Positions 8,322 through 17,246 of a stretch of DNA of 18,797 bases are shown here, one piece after another. A program made the position numbers and the translations under genes. Source of the stretch: JBGAWK01 sp044227665 (lineage in GTDB: Bacteria > Bacteroidota > Bacteroidia > Chitinophagales > JADIYW01). The stretch is from contig JBGAWK010000047.1 of the NCBI GenBank assembly GCA_044227665.1, positions 1 to 18,797 on the forward strand. The letters are read 5' to 3'. The number at the start of each line of letters is the position of its first letter. Within the stretch, counting starts at the first letter, position 1. The notes under the pieces are model-generated. The model searched no databases, was not told the DNA's origin, and was given only the letters and a program-made list of their open reading frames with translations.

Positions 8322-10985
8322 TTATCTAATTATTTGGAGATACCCTGATAATTTCTGAAGCTCAATTTCCGTACCATTACTATCTGAAGTATAGGGTTTA
8401 CATACATAAAAATATACAGCCTCCGGCAAATCCTTATCCTTATAATCTTTGCCATTCCAGTTGATGTCGGGGCTTGTAGTAGAAAATACTTCTACACCCC
8501 ATCGTGTAAATATTTTCATATCTATTCTTGTAACGCCACCATAAGGAATTATGGGCGTAAACACATCATTTTTTCCATCTCCATTCGGTGTAAAAGTATT
8601 TGGAAGCTTGTAGTATGGACAATCCTCTACGCATACTGTATCACTATAGCCGGTGTTGCTATATCTATCTGTTAGTTGCAGGACATAGCATCCAGATAAC
8701 GTCATATCGAGTATATGGGTATAAGTGCTTGTCAAAGCATTAAGGCTCTCCAACAATATATATGTATTAGAGTTTCTTGGTTTATACCAGATTTTAATAT
8801 TTACAATATCTGTATCATTGCACAGGTCATTTAATTTCCATGTAAGATAGTTCACAAATGTATCTTTTGGCAAATTATCATCTTTACAAAAATTATTGAT
8901 AGCCAATATAGGCGGACATGGAGGAAGTGTATCTTTTGGCTTCGCACATATAGTCTGAGAAATATTTAATAGGGGTTCTTTCAGTCCATTCACAGTGTAT
9001 GCACCTATAGATTTTACTTTATAGCAATAGGTAGAATCATTAATAAGATTAGTATCTTTATAGTTACTATTAGTAGTGGTTGTTATAGAATCATAAAGTG
9101 AAGTAATAGGATTGAGGCGATATACTACAAAGCTATCATTGACCCATGGAACAAAAAATTCCCACGACAAATCAATAGTAGCATTGGAAGGTGTAGTGCT
9201 TAAAAATATAGAGCTCGCCTGACCGCTGTCACCTATTGTATCTTTGAAATTATTAGCATAAAATATTACGTAATATGTATATTTTTTGGCTTCAGTATTC
9301 AAGTTTTTATCCCAAAAAAACGTATCTACCAATCCTGAAAATGTAGAAGCTGTAATGGTGGCAATTTTTACCGGAGACACATCACCGTCTTCTAATCTGT
9401 ACAATTCAAAACTATAGGGTGCTACAAATTGCAAAGTATCTAGTGCCGGAGGTTTCGGCTTCGACCATTCTATATATATTTCGCCTGTAGATATATCTGT
9501 ACTTCTGACATCTACATTGTACATTAAAGGAATATTTACAGGTATTTCTACACACACTTCTTTGGAAGGGTATCCCGAAAATTTGTTGAAAATAAATCCT
9601 ACATTACTTAGTTCCCCGTATTCCGCTACCACGAGATAGGAATAGACGTTGCCTCGAGAGAGAATAGACTCCGTAAAGCTATAATTTTTGGTTTCAGCTA
9701 TCTTTGTATAACCATAATTGGCAGGATTAGGGTTGCAAGTATCTATGGTAACACCGCAGCCTTTTTTCTTCCATATCGAGAAGCCCAAAAATTTAGCATT
9801 ATTACTACAAGTATATAAACTATCCCACCGCAATGTCATTTTTTTTGTAATGCCATTGTAATTTGCCACTACATACTGAGGTGGTGGTGCCAATACAGAG
9901 ATTAGTATCGTATTCAAATCTACCAAAGGAACTGGAGCATTATCCTCAGCTTTTACAATAATCTGGTAATCATTATTTTGGAGGTGGCTACAGGTTGTCG
10001 CCCAATCAAATTTGGCAGTAGCAGGATTGCCGTTTACTATATCATAAAAATTAGCAGGACTTACAGACAAGATATACGGTGCTCCATTAGAGCTAAGTTT
10101 TACTATTTGTCCCACATCTAAGTCTGTGGCTCTAAAGTCAATATGAATAGTATCTCCAGCTATCTTACAAATTTTGGCTACCTCGTCAATTACAGGAGGT
10201 CTATTGTTCCTTTGCTCTACTATTATCTGCAAGTCTCTAAGCACAGTACCTATACGCTGCCCATTTCTATATTCTGTAATGAGAATGGCAATATTATATA
10301 CACCTTGTCGCTGCGGACTGTCCCATATCAACTCTCCTGTAAAAGGATTAATACTTATTTGATTATTAGCACTAGGATTAATCTGTGCTGGGGAGGCATA
10401 GCCTGGGACTACAGAGCCCACCGTCTGCAATGGTGGGACTAGCGTATAGGAAAGGCTATCGCCGTCAGGATCGTAGGCATTGGGATTGTGTACAAACACT
10501 TGATCTACGTTAGCAAAGTCTATAGGTGGATTTAGTAGTTCCGGGGAATTATTTAGTCCATAGAGATTAGGATTAAGAATGATTAAAGTATCTTCGATAT
10601 AGAACAAAACATTAATAGAGGTAGCCATATTAATAATATTTTCAATACGATTGGGGTCTTCCATAGATACTATATAAGTAGCCGGAGCCAAGTAGGTATG
10701 AACACCTTTATATTTATTTAATTTTATATCATTTGCTAAAAAAGTTTCCGTAGTCCTCGGCAACAAGTTAGAAGTACCATCACCCCATTTTATTTCTAAT
10801 TCAGCTCTATCCGCATCTATGGAGCTGGCTTTGGTATATGTAGTAATGGTAAATTCATAGGTAAGTCCTGACAATTGCCTGTAGGTAATCTCTCCTGCTC
10901 TATTATGCGTAGCAGAAGCAGTATAGCATACGCCTATCAGAAAAATTGCTAAAGACCTTGCCAAGAAATTCAAAAACCTATCCAT
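8322..10985 (-). CDS. Secreted multidomain protein with gliding-motility-type (CHU_C) type IX sorting domain
   Basis: An 887-residue exported protein. Residues 1-25 form a signal peptide (ARSLAIFLIGVCYTASA|T). The mature start THNRAGEITYRQLSG is a recurrent N-terminus of large secreted Bacteroidota proteins. Around residues 145-260 there are cadherin/He_PIG-like features: DPDGDSLSYTLVPP, then ISINPFTGELIWDSP and QGVYNIAILITEY. Residues about 360-760 contain fibronectin-III-like repeats (LRWDSLYTC, IEWSKPKPP, IDLSWEFFVPW, LTWKLNDLC). Residues 791-887 are a type B sorting domain of the gliding motility-associated C-terminal family: LPNTFTPNGDGKNDVF, KIFTRWGVEVF, WNGKDYKDKDLPEAVYFY, LSGYLQIIR. 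It should be exported by the type IX secretion system and displayed on or released from the cell surface, possibly as an adhesin. No catalytic domain is visible. It is the first gene of the minus-strand unit. Confidence 0.92.
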   Translation of the reverse strand: MDRFLNFLARSLAIFLIGVCYTASATHNRAGEITYRQLSGLTYEFTITTYTKASSIDADRAELEIKWGDGTSNLLPRTTETFLANDIKLNKYKGVHTYLAPATYIVSMEDPNRIENIINMATSINVLFYIEDTLIILNPNLYGLNNSPELLNPPIDFANVDQVFVHNPNAYDPDGDSLSYTLVPPLQTVGSVVPGYASPAQINPSANNQISINPFTGELIWDSPQRQGVYNIAILITEYRNGQRIGTVLRDLQIIVEQRNNRPPVIDEVAKICKIAGDTIHIDFRATDLDVGQIVKLSSNGAPYILSVSPANFYDIVNGNPATAKFDWATTCSHLQNNDYQIIVKAEDNAPVPLVDLNTILISVLAPPPQYVVANYNGITKKMTLRWDSLYTCSNNAKFLGFSIWKKKGCGVTIDTCNPNPANYGYTKIAETKNYSFTESILSRGNVYSYLVVAEYGELSNVGFIFNKFSGYPSKEVCVEIPVNIPLMYNVDVRSTDISTGEIYIEWSKPKPPALDTLQFVAPYSFELYRLEDGDVSPVKIATITASTFSGLVDTFFWDKNLNTEAKKYTYYVIFYANNFKDTIGDSGQASSIFLSTTPSNATIDLSWEFFVPWVNDSFVVYRLNPITSLYDSITTTTNSNYKDTNLINDSTYCYKVKSIGAYTVNGLKEPLLNISQTICAKPKDTLPPCPPILAINNFCKDDNLPKDTFVNYLTWKLNDLCNDTDIVNIKIWYKPRNSNTYILLESLNALTSTYTHILDMTLSGCYVLQLTDRYSNTGYSDTVCVEDCPYYKLPNTFTPNGDGKNDVFTPIIPYGGVTRIDMKIFTRWGVEVFSTTSPDINWNGKDYKDKDLPEAVYFYVCKPYTSDSNGTEIELQKLSGYLQIIR

Positions 10986-11084
10986 TCATGGGCTAATTTA
11001 CAAGAAATACAACTATAAGGGGATTTTTTTGACATGATTTTTATTGTTAAAAAAATATTCATACTGTCAAGCACTCAAAAAATG

Positions 11085-11092
11085 TACCTTAG
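11085..11092 (+). promoter_or_regulatory. Putative -7 box of purS-ugd
   Basis: TACCTTAG differs from TAnnTTTG at one position and lies 12 bases before the purS ATG in the 119-base divergent intergenic region. No clear TTG is visible at -33. The opposite-strand gene has only a weak candidate, TATAGTTG (minus, 11010-11017). Confidence 0.35.
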
Positions 11093-11104
11093 CACAAAAA
11101 AACT

Positions 11105-11359
11105 ATGTTTCTTGCAGAGATAAAAATCATGCCACTGAAAGAACTCCTAGACCCTCAAGGTAAAGCCGTAGAACACAGCTTGCACAAACTAGGCTTTGAA
11201 CAAGCAGCACATGTGAGAATTGGCAAGATAATCACCCTCAGGATAGATACATCTACAGCGCAAGAAGCCAAACATATTGCAGAAGAATCTTGCAAGAAAT
11301 TGCTATATAATCCTGTAATGGAGTATTATGAGATTTCTGTATCACGTGAAGAAAAATAA
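11105..11359 (+). CDS. purS: Phosphoribosylformylglycinamidine synthase subunit PurS
   Basis: PurS is the small dimeric subunit that joins PurL and PurQ in the FGAM synthase complex of purine biosynthesis, helping ammonia pass from the glutaminase to the synthetase. The 84-residue length is normal. Family landmarks are an N-terminal strand FLAEIKIMP, the LLDPQGKAVEHSLHKLGF segment (15-32), VRIGKIITLRID (37-48), and a C-terminal helix-strand unit ending in NPVMEYYEISV. Neither purL nor purQ is nearby. ugd starts 31 bases downstream on the same strand, so the two are likely cotranscribed. Confidence 0.95.
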   Translation: MFLAEIKIMPLKELLDPQGKAVEHSLHKLGFEQAAHVRIGKIITLRIDTSTAQEAKHIAEESCKKLLYNPVMEYYEISVSREEK

Positions 11360-11390
11360 ATATTTTAGTATCAAGCAATAGATTTTACTG

Positions 11391-12707
11391 ATGAATATAG
11401 CTGTAGTAGGGACTGGGTACGTAGGGTTAGTAAGTGGTGTTTGCTTTGCTGAAATCGGTCATCGCGTTATATGTATTGATATTGACGAAGATAAAATCAA
11501 AAAACTTCGCAGCGGAAAAAGCACTATTTATGAAGAAGGCTTAGAAGCGATGTTGCAAAAAAATATATCTTCTGGAAGATTAGAGTTTACGACCGATCTT
11601 AGTACTGGTGTGCAAGATAGCAGTGTAATCTTCTTTGCCCTGCCGACACCTCCTAATGAAGACGGCTCTGCCGACCTCAAACATGTGATGGCGGTAGCCA
11701 AAAATATAGCTCCGACAATCAATAACTTTAAGGTTGTCGTAAATAAGAGTACCGTACCTGTAGGTACTTGTGATGCTGTTCAGCAAATATTCAATCAACA
11801 TTCGCCATATCATGTAGATGTAGTATCTAACCCTGAATTTCTTAAAGAAGGTGTTGCTGTAAAGGATTTTTTGCATCCTAATAGAATAGTCATAGGCACA
11901 GAAAGCGAGAAGGCTCGAAAGGTAATGGAAGAAGTATATGCACCTTTGGTAAAAAATGGCGCAAAATGTATATTCATGGATGAGAAATCCTCTGAATTGA
12001 CAAAATATACAGCCAATTCATTTCTGGCTATGAAGATTACCTTCATGAATGAAATTGCCAATATCTGTGAGAAATTCGGCGCCGATATTGAAGCTGTAAA
12101 AGCCGGCATAGGTGATGATGACAGGATAGGCAACAAGTTTTTGAATGCAGGAATAGGCTATGGGGGCTTTTGTTTCCCCAAAGATGTGAAGGCACTCATA
12201 CATTCCGCAGAAGCCGTAGGATATGATTTAAAGGTACTAAAATTAGTGGACAGCATCAATAAAAAGCAGATTTACACGCTAGTACATAAGATAGAAAAAC
12301 ACTTTTTTTCTGATTTAGATGACAAGAAATTAGCCATCTGGGGACTTTCCTTCAAGCCAGATACCGATGATATCAGAGAGGCTCCGGCACTTGGAATTAT
12401 AGAATATTTACGCTCTAAATATAAAGTTCGGCTACATGTTTATGACCCAGAATCCACCCACAATGTAAAAGACATTTATGGCGACAGATTACTTTATGGC
12501 ACTGATAAATATGAATGTATTAAAGATGCTGATGCCCTAATAATTTGTACTGAATGGAAAGAATTCAAACAGGCAGACTGGTCAATTGTAAAAGAAAGCA
12601 TGAGAAGTCCTGTAATTTTTGATGGCAGAAATATGTTTCCTTTGAGCACATTTGATAAAAACATATTTACCTATTATAGTATCGGCAGAAAAGATATAAA
12701 GGCATAG
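11391..12707 (+). CDS. ugd: UDP-glucose 6-dehydrogenase
   Basis: Oxidises UDP-glucose to UDP-glucuronate with two NAD+, supplying uronic acid for capsule, exopolysaccharide or LPS. The 438-residue protein has the three-domain plan of the family: a Rossmann domain with GTGYVG (7-12) and an Asp pair (30, 32) after the second strand, STVPVGT (120-126), NPEFLKEG (147-154), the dimerisation helix LTKYTANSFLAMK with Lys205 and Asn209, the catalytic GYGGFCFPKD (256-265, Cys261), and the C-terminal domain with FKPDTDDIREAP (321-332). Related UDP-sugar dehydrogenases (for example UDP-ManNAc) share these motifs, but the uninterrupted GFCFPKD loop and the overall pattern favour UDP-glucose. It follows purS by 31 bases and precedes by 113 bases a cluster with a Wzi-like barrel and a flippase, in keeping with a polysaccharide role. 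Confidence 0.95.
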   Translation: MNIAVVGTGYVGLVSGVCFAEIGHRVICIDIDEDKIKKLRSGKSTIYEEGLEAMLQKNISSGRLEFTTDLSTGVQDSSVIFFALPTPPNEDGSADLKHVMAVAKNIAPTINNFKVVVNKSTVPVGTCDAVQQIFNQHSPYHVDVVSNPEFLKEGVAVKDFLHPNRIVIGTESEKARKVMEEVYAPLVKNGAKCIFMDEKSSELTKYTANSFLAMKITFMNEIANICEKFGADIEAVKAGIGDDDRIGNKFLNAGIGYGGFCFPKDVKALIHSAEAVGYDLKVLKLVDSINKKQIYTLVHKIEKHFFSDLDDKKLAIWGLSFKPDTDDIREAPALGIIEYLRSKYKVRLHVYDPESTHNVKDIYGDRLLYGTDKYECIKDADALIICTEWKEFKQADWSIVKESMRSPVIFDGRNMFPLSTFDKNIFTYYSIGRKDIKA

Positions 12708-12794
12708 TTTGCAACAATTACGCTATTTACATCACCATAATACAGCATTCAAGATGCTGCGCAAAGAAATTTATAATTTACTTCAAAGATTAGG

Positions 12795-12802
12795 TATATT
12801 TA
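12795..12802 (+). promoter_or_regulatory. Possible -7 box of the symporter operon
   Basis: TATATTTA matches TAnnTTTG except at the last base and sits 18 bases before the symporter ATG in the 113-base gap after ugd. No -33 element is evident. A 6-bp hairpin (CAGCAT / ATGCTG, 12743-12759) lies upstream but has no U tract. Transcription could instead read through from ugd. Confidence 0.25.
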
Positions 12803-12820
12803 CGCACTAAGTATTACTAT

Positions 12821-14569
12821 ATGCTATCTACACTTGACTGGCTGATAATTGCAAGTTCATTTCTATTATACATAATAGTTGGATTGAGATACTCCAAGTC
12901 CGCAGGAAAGAATTTAGATCATTTCTTTCTTGGAGGTAGAAATATGGGATGGTTTCTTGCCGGAGTATCCTTGGTGGCAACAACTTTTGCTGCGGATACG
13001 CCACTAGCAGTAGCCGAGATTGTAGGCACAAACGGTATAGCTGGCAACTGGGTATGGTGGTCCTTTCTTGCAGGCGGTATGCTTACCACCTTTTTCTTTG
13101 CCAATCTATGGAAACGGAGCGGTGTGCTTACCGAAGTGGAATTCATTGAACTAAGGTATAGTGGCAAGGAAGCATCATTTCTAAGGGGCTTTAAAGCCAT
13201 ATACTTAGGACTACTGATGAATGCCATCATCATTGCTTGGGTGAATGTAGCTATGAAATCTATATTAGAAGTATTTTTTAATTGTAGTGCCAACGAAGCC
13301 TTATTTTATACAGGATTAGCTATGTTATTGGTGGCTATTTATTCATCTATCTCTGGACTTATGGGTGTAGCAGTCACGGATGCTATTCAATTTTTTATTG
13401 CCATGACAGGATGTATTATTCTCGCAATAATCGTAATAAGTTCCGAAAAAATTGGAGGCATTGTAGGCCTAAAAGAAAAAGTCAACGCAGTATCTCCCGA
13501 GGCTTTTAATTTCTTACCCTCGATAAGTGGGGATACCTCTTCTGTAGGTAAATCCTTGGGACTAAGTATGATTTCTTTTCTCTCCTTTGTAGGCATACAA
13601 TGGTGGGCAAGTTGGTATCCAGGCGCAGAACCCGGTGGCGGTGGATATGTTGCCCAACGTATGATGAGTGCAAAGTCTGAAAAAGATGCCGTATTTGCTA
13701 CGCTATTTTTCCAAATAGCGCATTATTGTATTCGCCCATGGCCATGGATACTGGTGGGACTAGCAGCGATAGTATTATATCCCGAACTGAATGCCGACAA
13801 TATCAAACTAGGGTATATTTATGCTATGAGAGACTTTTTACCCCACGGGTTTAAAGGATTATTGCTGGTAGCATTTTTTGCTGCCTATATGAGTACTATT
13901 GCTACACAACTAAATTGGGGATCTAGCTATCTAATCAATGATATCTATAAAAGATTTATTCGCCCGGAAGCCAGTGATAAAAATTTAGTGGCCTCATCAC
14001 GTATAATGACATTCCTACTTATGATAATAGGTTTATTTATTACTACCAAAATTGACAGTATCAGTGGCGCATGGAAGTTTGTAATGGGATGTGGAGCAGG
14101 CTTGGGACTAGTACTGATACTGAGGTGGTATTGGTGGAGAATTAATGCTTGGAGTGAAATTGCTGCGACTGTAGCTCCTTTTGTCATTTTTTCTATTCTA
14201 AAACTATGGAATAATCCCCTATTAAAGGATTATGAGTACATTATCACTGTACTGGGAACGACTATCATTTGGCTTATTATTACAAAGATTACGCACCCTG
14301 TAAAGCATGAACATCTCCAACGTTTTTACGAAAAAATACATCCTGATGGTGTATGGGGTAGATATGCCCAAGGTCAAAATTCCTCACAAATTCCTGCCTT
14401 ACTCATTTGCTGGGTTTCAGCAATAGGATTTACTTATAGTATGTTATTTCTGATAGGCAAAATAATACTTATGGAATGGCATCATGCACTATATTGTGGT
14501 ATTGTTGCCATATTAAGTTTCTTATCACTGAAGTATTTTCTAAACAAAACAAAAATTTTGAATGGATAA
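12821..14569 (+). CDS. Sodium:solute symporter family (SSS) transporter
   Basis: A polytopic inner-membrane protein of 582 residues with about 13-14 hydrophobic segments. It would use a sodium gradient to import a small solute. The family signature is in the first helices: FFLGGRNMGWFLAGVSLVATTFAADTP (about 35-61) with the usual AGVSLVATTF helix break; ISGLMGVAVTDAIQFFIAM, FVGIQWWASWYPG, AQRMMSAKSEKDA and LVAFFAAYMSTIATQLNWGSSYLINDIYKRF are also characteristic SSS segments. The substrate cannot be read from the sequence; SSS members carry sugars, amino acids, carboxylates, nucleosides and other solutes. The stop overlaps the start of the next gene by 8 bases, implying translational coupling with an outer-membrane barrel. 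Confidence 0.92.
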   Translation: MLSTLDWLIIASSFLLYIIVGLRYSKSAGKNLDHFFLGGRNMGWFLAGVSLVATTFAADTPLAVAEIVGTNGIAGNWVWWSFLAGGMLTTFFFANLWKRSGVLTEVEFIELRYSGKEASFLRGFKAIYLGLLMNAIIIAWVNVAMKSILEVFFNCSANEALFYTGLAMLLVAIYSSISGLMGVAVTDAIQFFIAMTGCIILAIIVISSEKIGGIVGLKEKVNAVSPEAFNFLPSISGDTSSVGKSLGLSMISFLSFVGIQWWASWYPGAEPGGGGYVAQRMMSAKSEKDAVFATLFFQIAHYCIRPWPWILVGLAAIVLYPELNADNIKLGYIYAMRDFLPHGFKGLLLVAFFAAYMSTIATQLNWGSSYLINDIYKRFIRPEASDKNLVASSRIMTFLLMIIGLFITTKIDSISGAWKFVMGCGAGLGLVLILRWYWWRINAWSEIAATVAPFVIFSILKLWNNPLLKDYEYIITVLGTTIIWLIITKITHPVKHEHLQRFYEKIHPDGVWGRYAQGQNSSQIPALLICWVSAIGFTYSMLFLIGKIILMEWHHALYCGIVAILSFLSLKYFLNKTKILNG

Positions 14570-16280
14570 AAGATTGCTAATATTTATATCTTTTTGTAGT
14601 CTATGTGCTGTATCGTATGCACAAACCACTACTGTACCCTTAGGATCTCCAACCTATCAGTATCTGGATAGATTAGAAATAAAATGCGGCAAATTAATTG
14701 AAGGCTATCATAGCTGTAACAAGCCTGTGGATAGATTCGGCATCGTAGAGTTCAATGCCCACCTAGATACGGCATCTATGTGTGAGCTTAGTGACGTAGA
14801 TATAGAAAATATAGATTACGTATATAGAGACAATATGGAATGGAGCGAAAAAGGAAGAGCTCCATCTAAAAGACCTATTTTTAGAGTTTTTTATAAAACG
14901 CCTGCAAATCTTCTCCATGTAGATGTACCAAAATTTCAAATGGTGGCAAACCCCGTAGCACAAATTCGTGCCGGATACGATATGGATAGCCGTTCTGGCA
15001 ATGATTTCAAGATGCAAAATACCAAGGGCTTTGAAATTCGCGGACAAGTAGATGATATTTTTGGGTTCTATACATTTTTCACATCAGAGCAGACATTTTT
15101 CCCAGGATATGCTACTGATATGGTAAATACATTCAAGGCTGTTCCAAAAGCTGGATATTATAAAAATTTTAAGACAGGTGGTTACGACTACTTTAGGGCA
15201 CGTGGCTATATTACCGTAAGACCTTCCAAGCATGTCAACTTTCAATTCGGCTACGACAATAATTTTATTGGAGATGGCTATCGCTCCATGCTTCTCTCTG
15301 ACGTAGGGAATGATTATTTGTTTTTGAAAGTAAATACTCGAATTTGGCGATTCAATTACCAAAATATTTTTGCAGAAATTACGAAAGAATATGCACGCGG
15401 AGCTGATAAATTATTGCCAAAAAAATATATGGCTATCCATCATCTCAGTATCAATGCTACAAAATGGCTGAGGCTGGGTGTTTTTGAATCTGTAGTATTT
15501 GCTAGAGAAAATACTTTTGAGTTACAATATCTAAATCCTATTATCTTCTACAGAGCTGTAGAGCAAGCATTAGGAAGCCCCGACAATGCTTTTATTGGCT
15601 TTGATTTTAGGGCAAATTTTGCTAGACACTTCGCTTTGTATGGACAATTTCTCCTCGATGAAATGAATTTTTCCAAAGAATTTGACTTTGGAAATGACAA
15701 TAATGGAAAAGGCTTTTTTTATGAGCTCACACACCCCAAGCGATGGTGGGGCACGAAGTTTGCATCACAGTTAGGCATTAAATATATTGATGCTTTCGGC
15801 ATCAGCAACCTAGACTTGCAATTGGAGGCAAATACGGCAAGACCTTATACCTACGCCCACTACGACCTACAAACCGCTTATACGCACTACAATCAGCCAT
15901 TGGCACATCCCCTTGGGTCAAATTTTACTGAATTAGTATCTATAGTAAATTTTCAACCCTTACAGAAGTTGAATATTAATGCTAAGTATATACATGCCAA
16001 ATATGGTGAGGATAATGACACCACCAATTTCGGCAAAAATATTTTTGTACCCTATACTAATCGTGAGTATGAATACGGCAATTATATAGGTCAGGGGATA
16101 CAAGCTAAGATGAATTTATTAGAATTTTTGATAACCTATATGCCCTTCCACAACGTGAATATTGATGTAAACTATGTCATGCGGAAAATAAATAGTCAGG
16201 ATGACAATAGAGATCGCAAAACCAACTATGTAAATATGGCAGTACGTATAAATATCCCCTACAGAACGGTAGATTATTAA
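14562..16280 (+). CDS. Outer-membrane beta-barrel, Wzi/RemB-like
   Basis: A 572-residue exported protein with a signal peptide (1-20, LLIFISFCSLCAVSYA|Q). The mature part alternates short amphipathic strands rich in aromatic residues, as in a large beta-barrel, and ends in a strand-like NMAVRINIPYRTVDY. Two motifs stand out: FGYDNNFIGDGYRSMLLSD (229-247) and QYLNPIIFYRAVEQALGSPDN (322-342). Both recur in Bacteroidota proteins named capsule assembly Wzi family or gliding motility protein RemB. Wzi in Enterobacteria is a lectin-like barrel that anchors capsule at the surface; RemB in Flavobacterium johnsoniae is linked to gliding. The ATG lies inside the end of the symporter gene. The flippase two genes on and ugd upstream fit a polysaccharide role; the symporter overlap leaves open a porin-like role. 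Confidence 0.8.
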   Translation: MDKRLLIFISFCSLCAVSYAQTTTVPLGSPTYQYLDRLEIKCGKLIEGYHSCNKPVDRFGIVEFNAHLDTASMCELSDVDIENIDYVYRDNMEWSEKGRAPSKRPIFRVFYKTPANLLHVDVPKFQMVANPVAQIRAGYDMDSRSGNDFKMQNTKGFEIRGQVDDIFGFYTFFTSEQTFFPGYATDMVNTFKAVPKAGYYKNFKTGGYDYFRARGYITVRPSKHVNFQFGYDNNFIGDGYRSMLLSDVGNDYLFLKVNTRIWRFNYQNIFAEITKEYARGADKLLPKKYMAIHHLSINATKWLRLGVFESVVFARENTFELQYLNPIIFYRAVEQALGSPDNAFIGFDFRANFARHFALYGQFLLDEMNFSKEFDFGNDNNGKGFFYELTHPKRWWGTKFASQLGIKYIDAFGISNLDLQLEANTARPYTYAHYDLQTAYTHYNQPLAHPLGSNFTELVSIVNFQPLQKLNINAKYIHAKYGEDNDTTNFGKNIFVPYTNREYEYGNYIGQGIQAKMNLLEFLITYMPFHNVNIDVNYVMRKINSQDDNRDRKTNYVNMAVRINIPYRTVDY

Positions 16281-16295
16281 TGTAAATATTAGAGT

Positions 16296-17234
16296 ATGTC
16301 CTTCTCATTATTCAATCCCTTAGAATTTCCGGATCCTGTACCCTATTTTATTCCATATTTCCTACTGCTTATAGCATTAGAATATTTTCTTTTCTTGAGA
16401 AAAAGAAAGAAACTCACTTCTTATGATTATAAAGATGCTGCTACAAGTATATCTATGGGACTTGGATCTATGATTATAGATATAGGAATCAAAGCCATAG
16501 CACTAGGGTATTTTTTTTGGTTCTATCAATTTGGCATATTTAGAGAGGTTCTTTCCCCATCCAGCATGGAAGAATTTATGACGTGGGAATGGCATAAGTC
16601 TCATTGGTGGGTATGGCTTATTATCTTGATAGCACAAGATTTTATCTTTTACTGGTATCATAGGTTCGGACACGAAATACGCATATTATGGGCAGGACAT
16701 GTAAATCACCACTCATCAGAACGCATGAACTTCTCTACAGCACTAAGGCAGAGCTGGCTGGAACTGCTCTTCAAAGATTTGTTCTACATACCTTTAGCCC
16801 TCATAGGATTCCATCCAGCGATGATACTCATGATACACCAGTTTAGCCTCATATACCAGTTTTGGCCACATACAGAGGCTGTGAAGAAGATTGGCTGGCT
16901 AGAGTATATACTCAACACACCCTCACACCACCGCGTACACCACTCTTCAGAATTGCGCTATCTCGACAAAAATTATGGGGGAATTTTTATCATTTGGGAT
17001 AGATTATTTGGCACTTTCAAGGAAGAGGATAAATTGCCAATATACGGCATCACAAAAAATATTCATACTTTCAACCTCTTCAAGATAGCCTTCCATGAAC
17101 TTGTTGCCATAGCCAAAGATGTACGAAGAGCTCCATCCTTGAAGGCGAAGCTCCATTACTTATTTGATGCGCCCGGCTATTCTCATGACGGCCCTGACCT
17201 TAGAGCTAAGACCCTACAAAAAGACCTACCCTAA
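16296..17234 (+). CDS. Sterol desaturase / fatty acid hydroxylase family, alkylglycerol monooxygenase-like
   Basis: A 312-residue integral membrane di-iron enzyme of the fatty acid hydroxylase superfamily. About four to five hydrophobic segments (15-35, 50-78, 104-121, 160-190) surround the conserved His clusters: HRFGH (122-126), HVNHH (135-139), His192 in FWPHTE, and HHRVHH (211-216). The stretches WAGHVNHHSSERMNFSTALRQS, LNTPSHHRVHH and DKNYGGIFIIWDRLFGTF resemble, from memory, animal alkylglycerol monooxygenase (TMEM195/AGMO) more than sterol desaturases or beta-carotene hydroxylases. AGMO cleaves ether lipids using tetrahydrobiopterin; whether this bacterial homologue does so is unknown, and many such genes are named only as sterol desaturase family. 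It starts 15 bases after the barrel gene and ends 12 bases before the flippase gene, so it is within the operon and may modify a lipid or lipid carrier. Confidence 0.9.
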   Translation: MSFSLFNPLEFPDPVPYFIPYFLLLIALEYFLFLRKRKKLTSYDYKDAATSISMGLGSMIIDIGIKAIALGYFFWFYQFGIFREVLSPSSMEEFMTWEWHKSHWWVWLIILIAQDFIFYWYHRFGHEIRILWAGHVNHHSSERMNFSTALRQSWLELLFKDLFYIPLALIGFHPAMILMIHQFSLIYQFWPHTEAVKKIGWLEYILNTPSHHRVHHSSELRYLDKNYGGIFIIWDRLFGTFKEEDKLPIYGITKNIHTFNLFKIAFHELVAIAKDVRRAPSLKAKLHYLFDAPGYSHDGPDLRAKTLQKDLP

Positions 17235-17246
17235 GTTTATTACTAC

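Noticed and set aside
11361..11368. TATTTTAG as a separate promoter for ugd
   Set aside because: One mismatch to the -7 consensus, no -33 element, and it lies only 31 bases into a purS-ugd gap better explained by cotranscription.
11810..12136. Minus-strand open frame of 108 codons opposite ugd
   Set aside because: It is antisense to the catalytic core of ugd and has no independent support.
12743..12759. Hairpin CAGCAT-TCAAG-ATGCTG after ugd, as a terminator
   Set aside because: The 6-bp stem is followed by CGCAAAG with no run of T, so termination is not supported.
12919..13293. Minus-strand open frame of 124 codons opposite the symporter
   Set aside because: It is antisense to a strongly conserved SSS protein and its translation shows no recognisable domain; a shadow frame.
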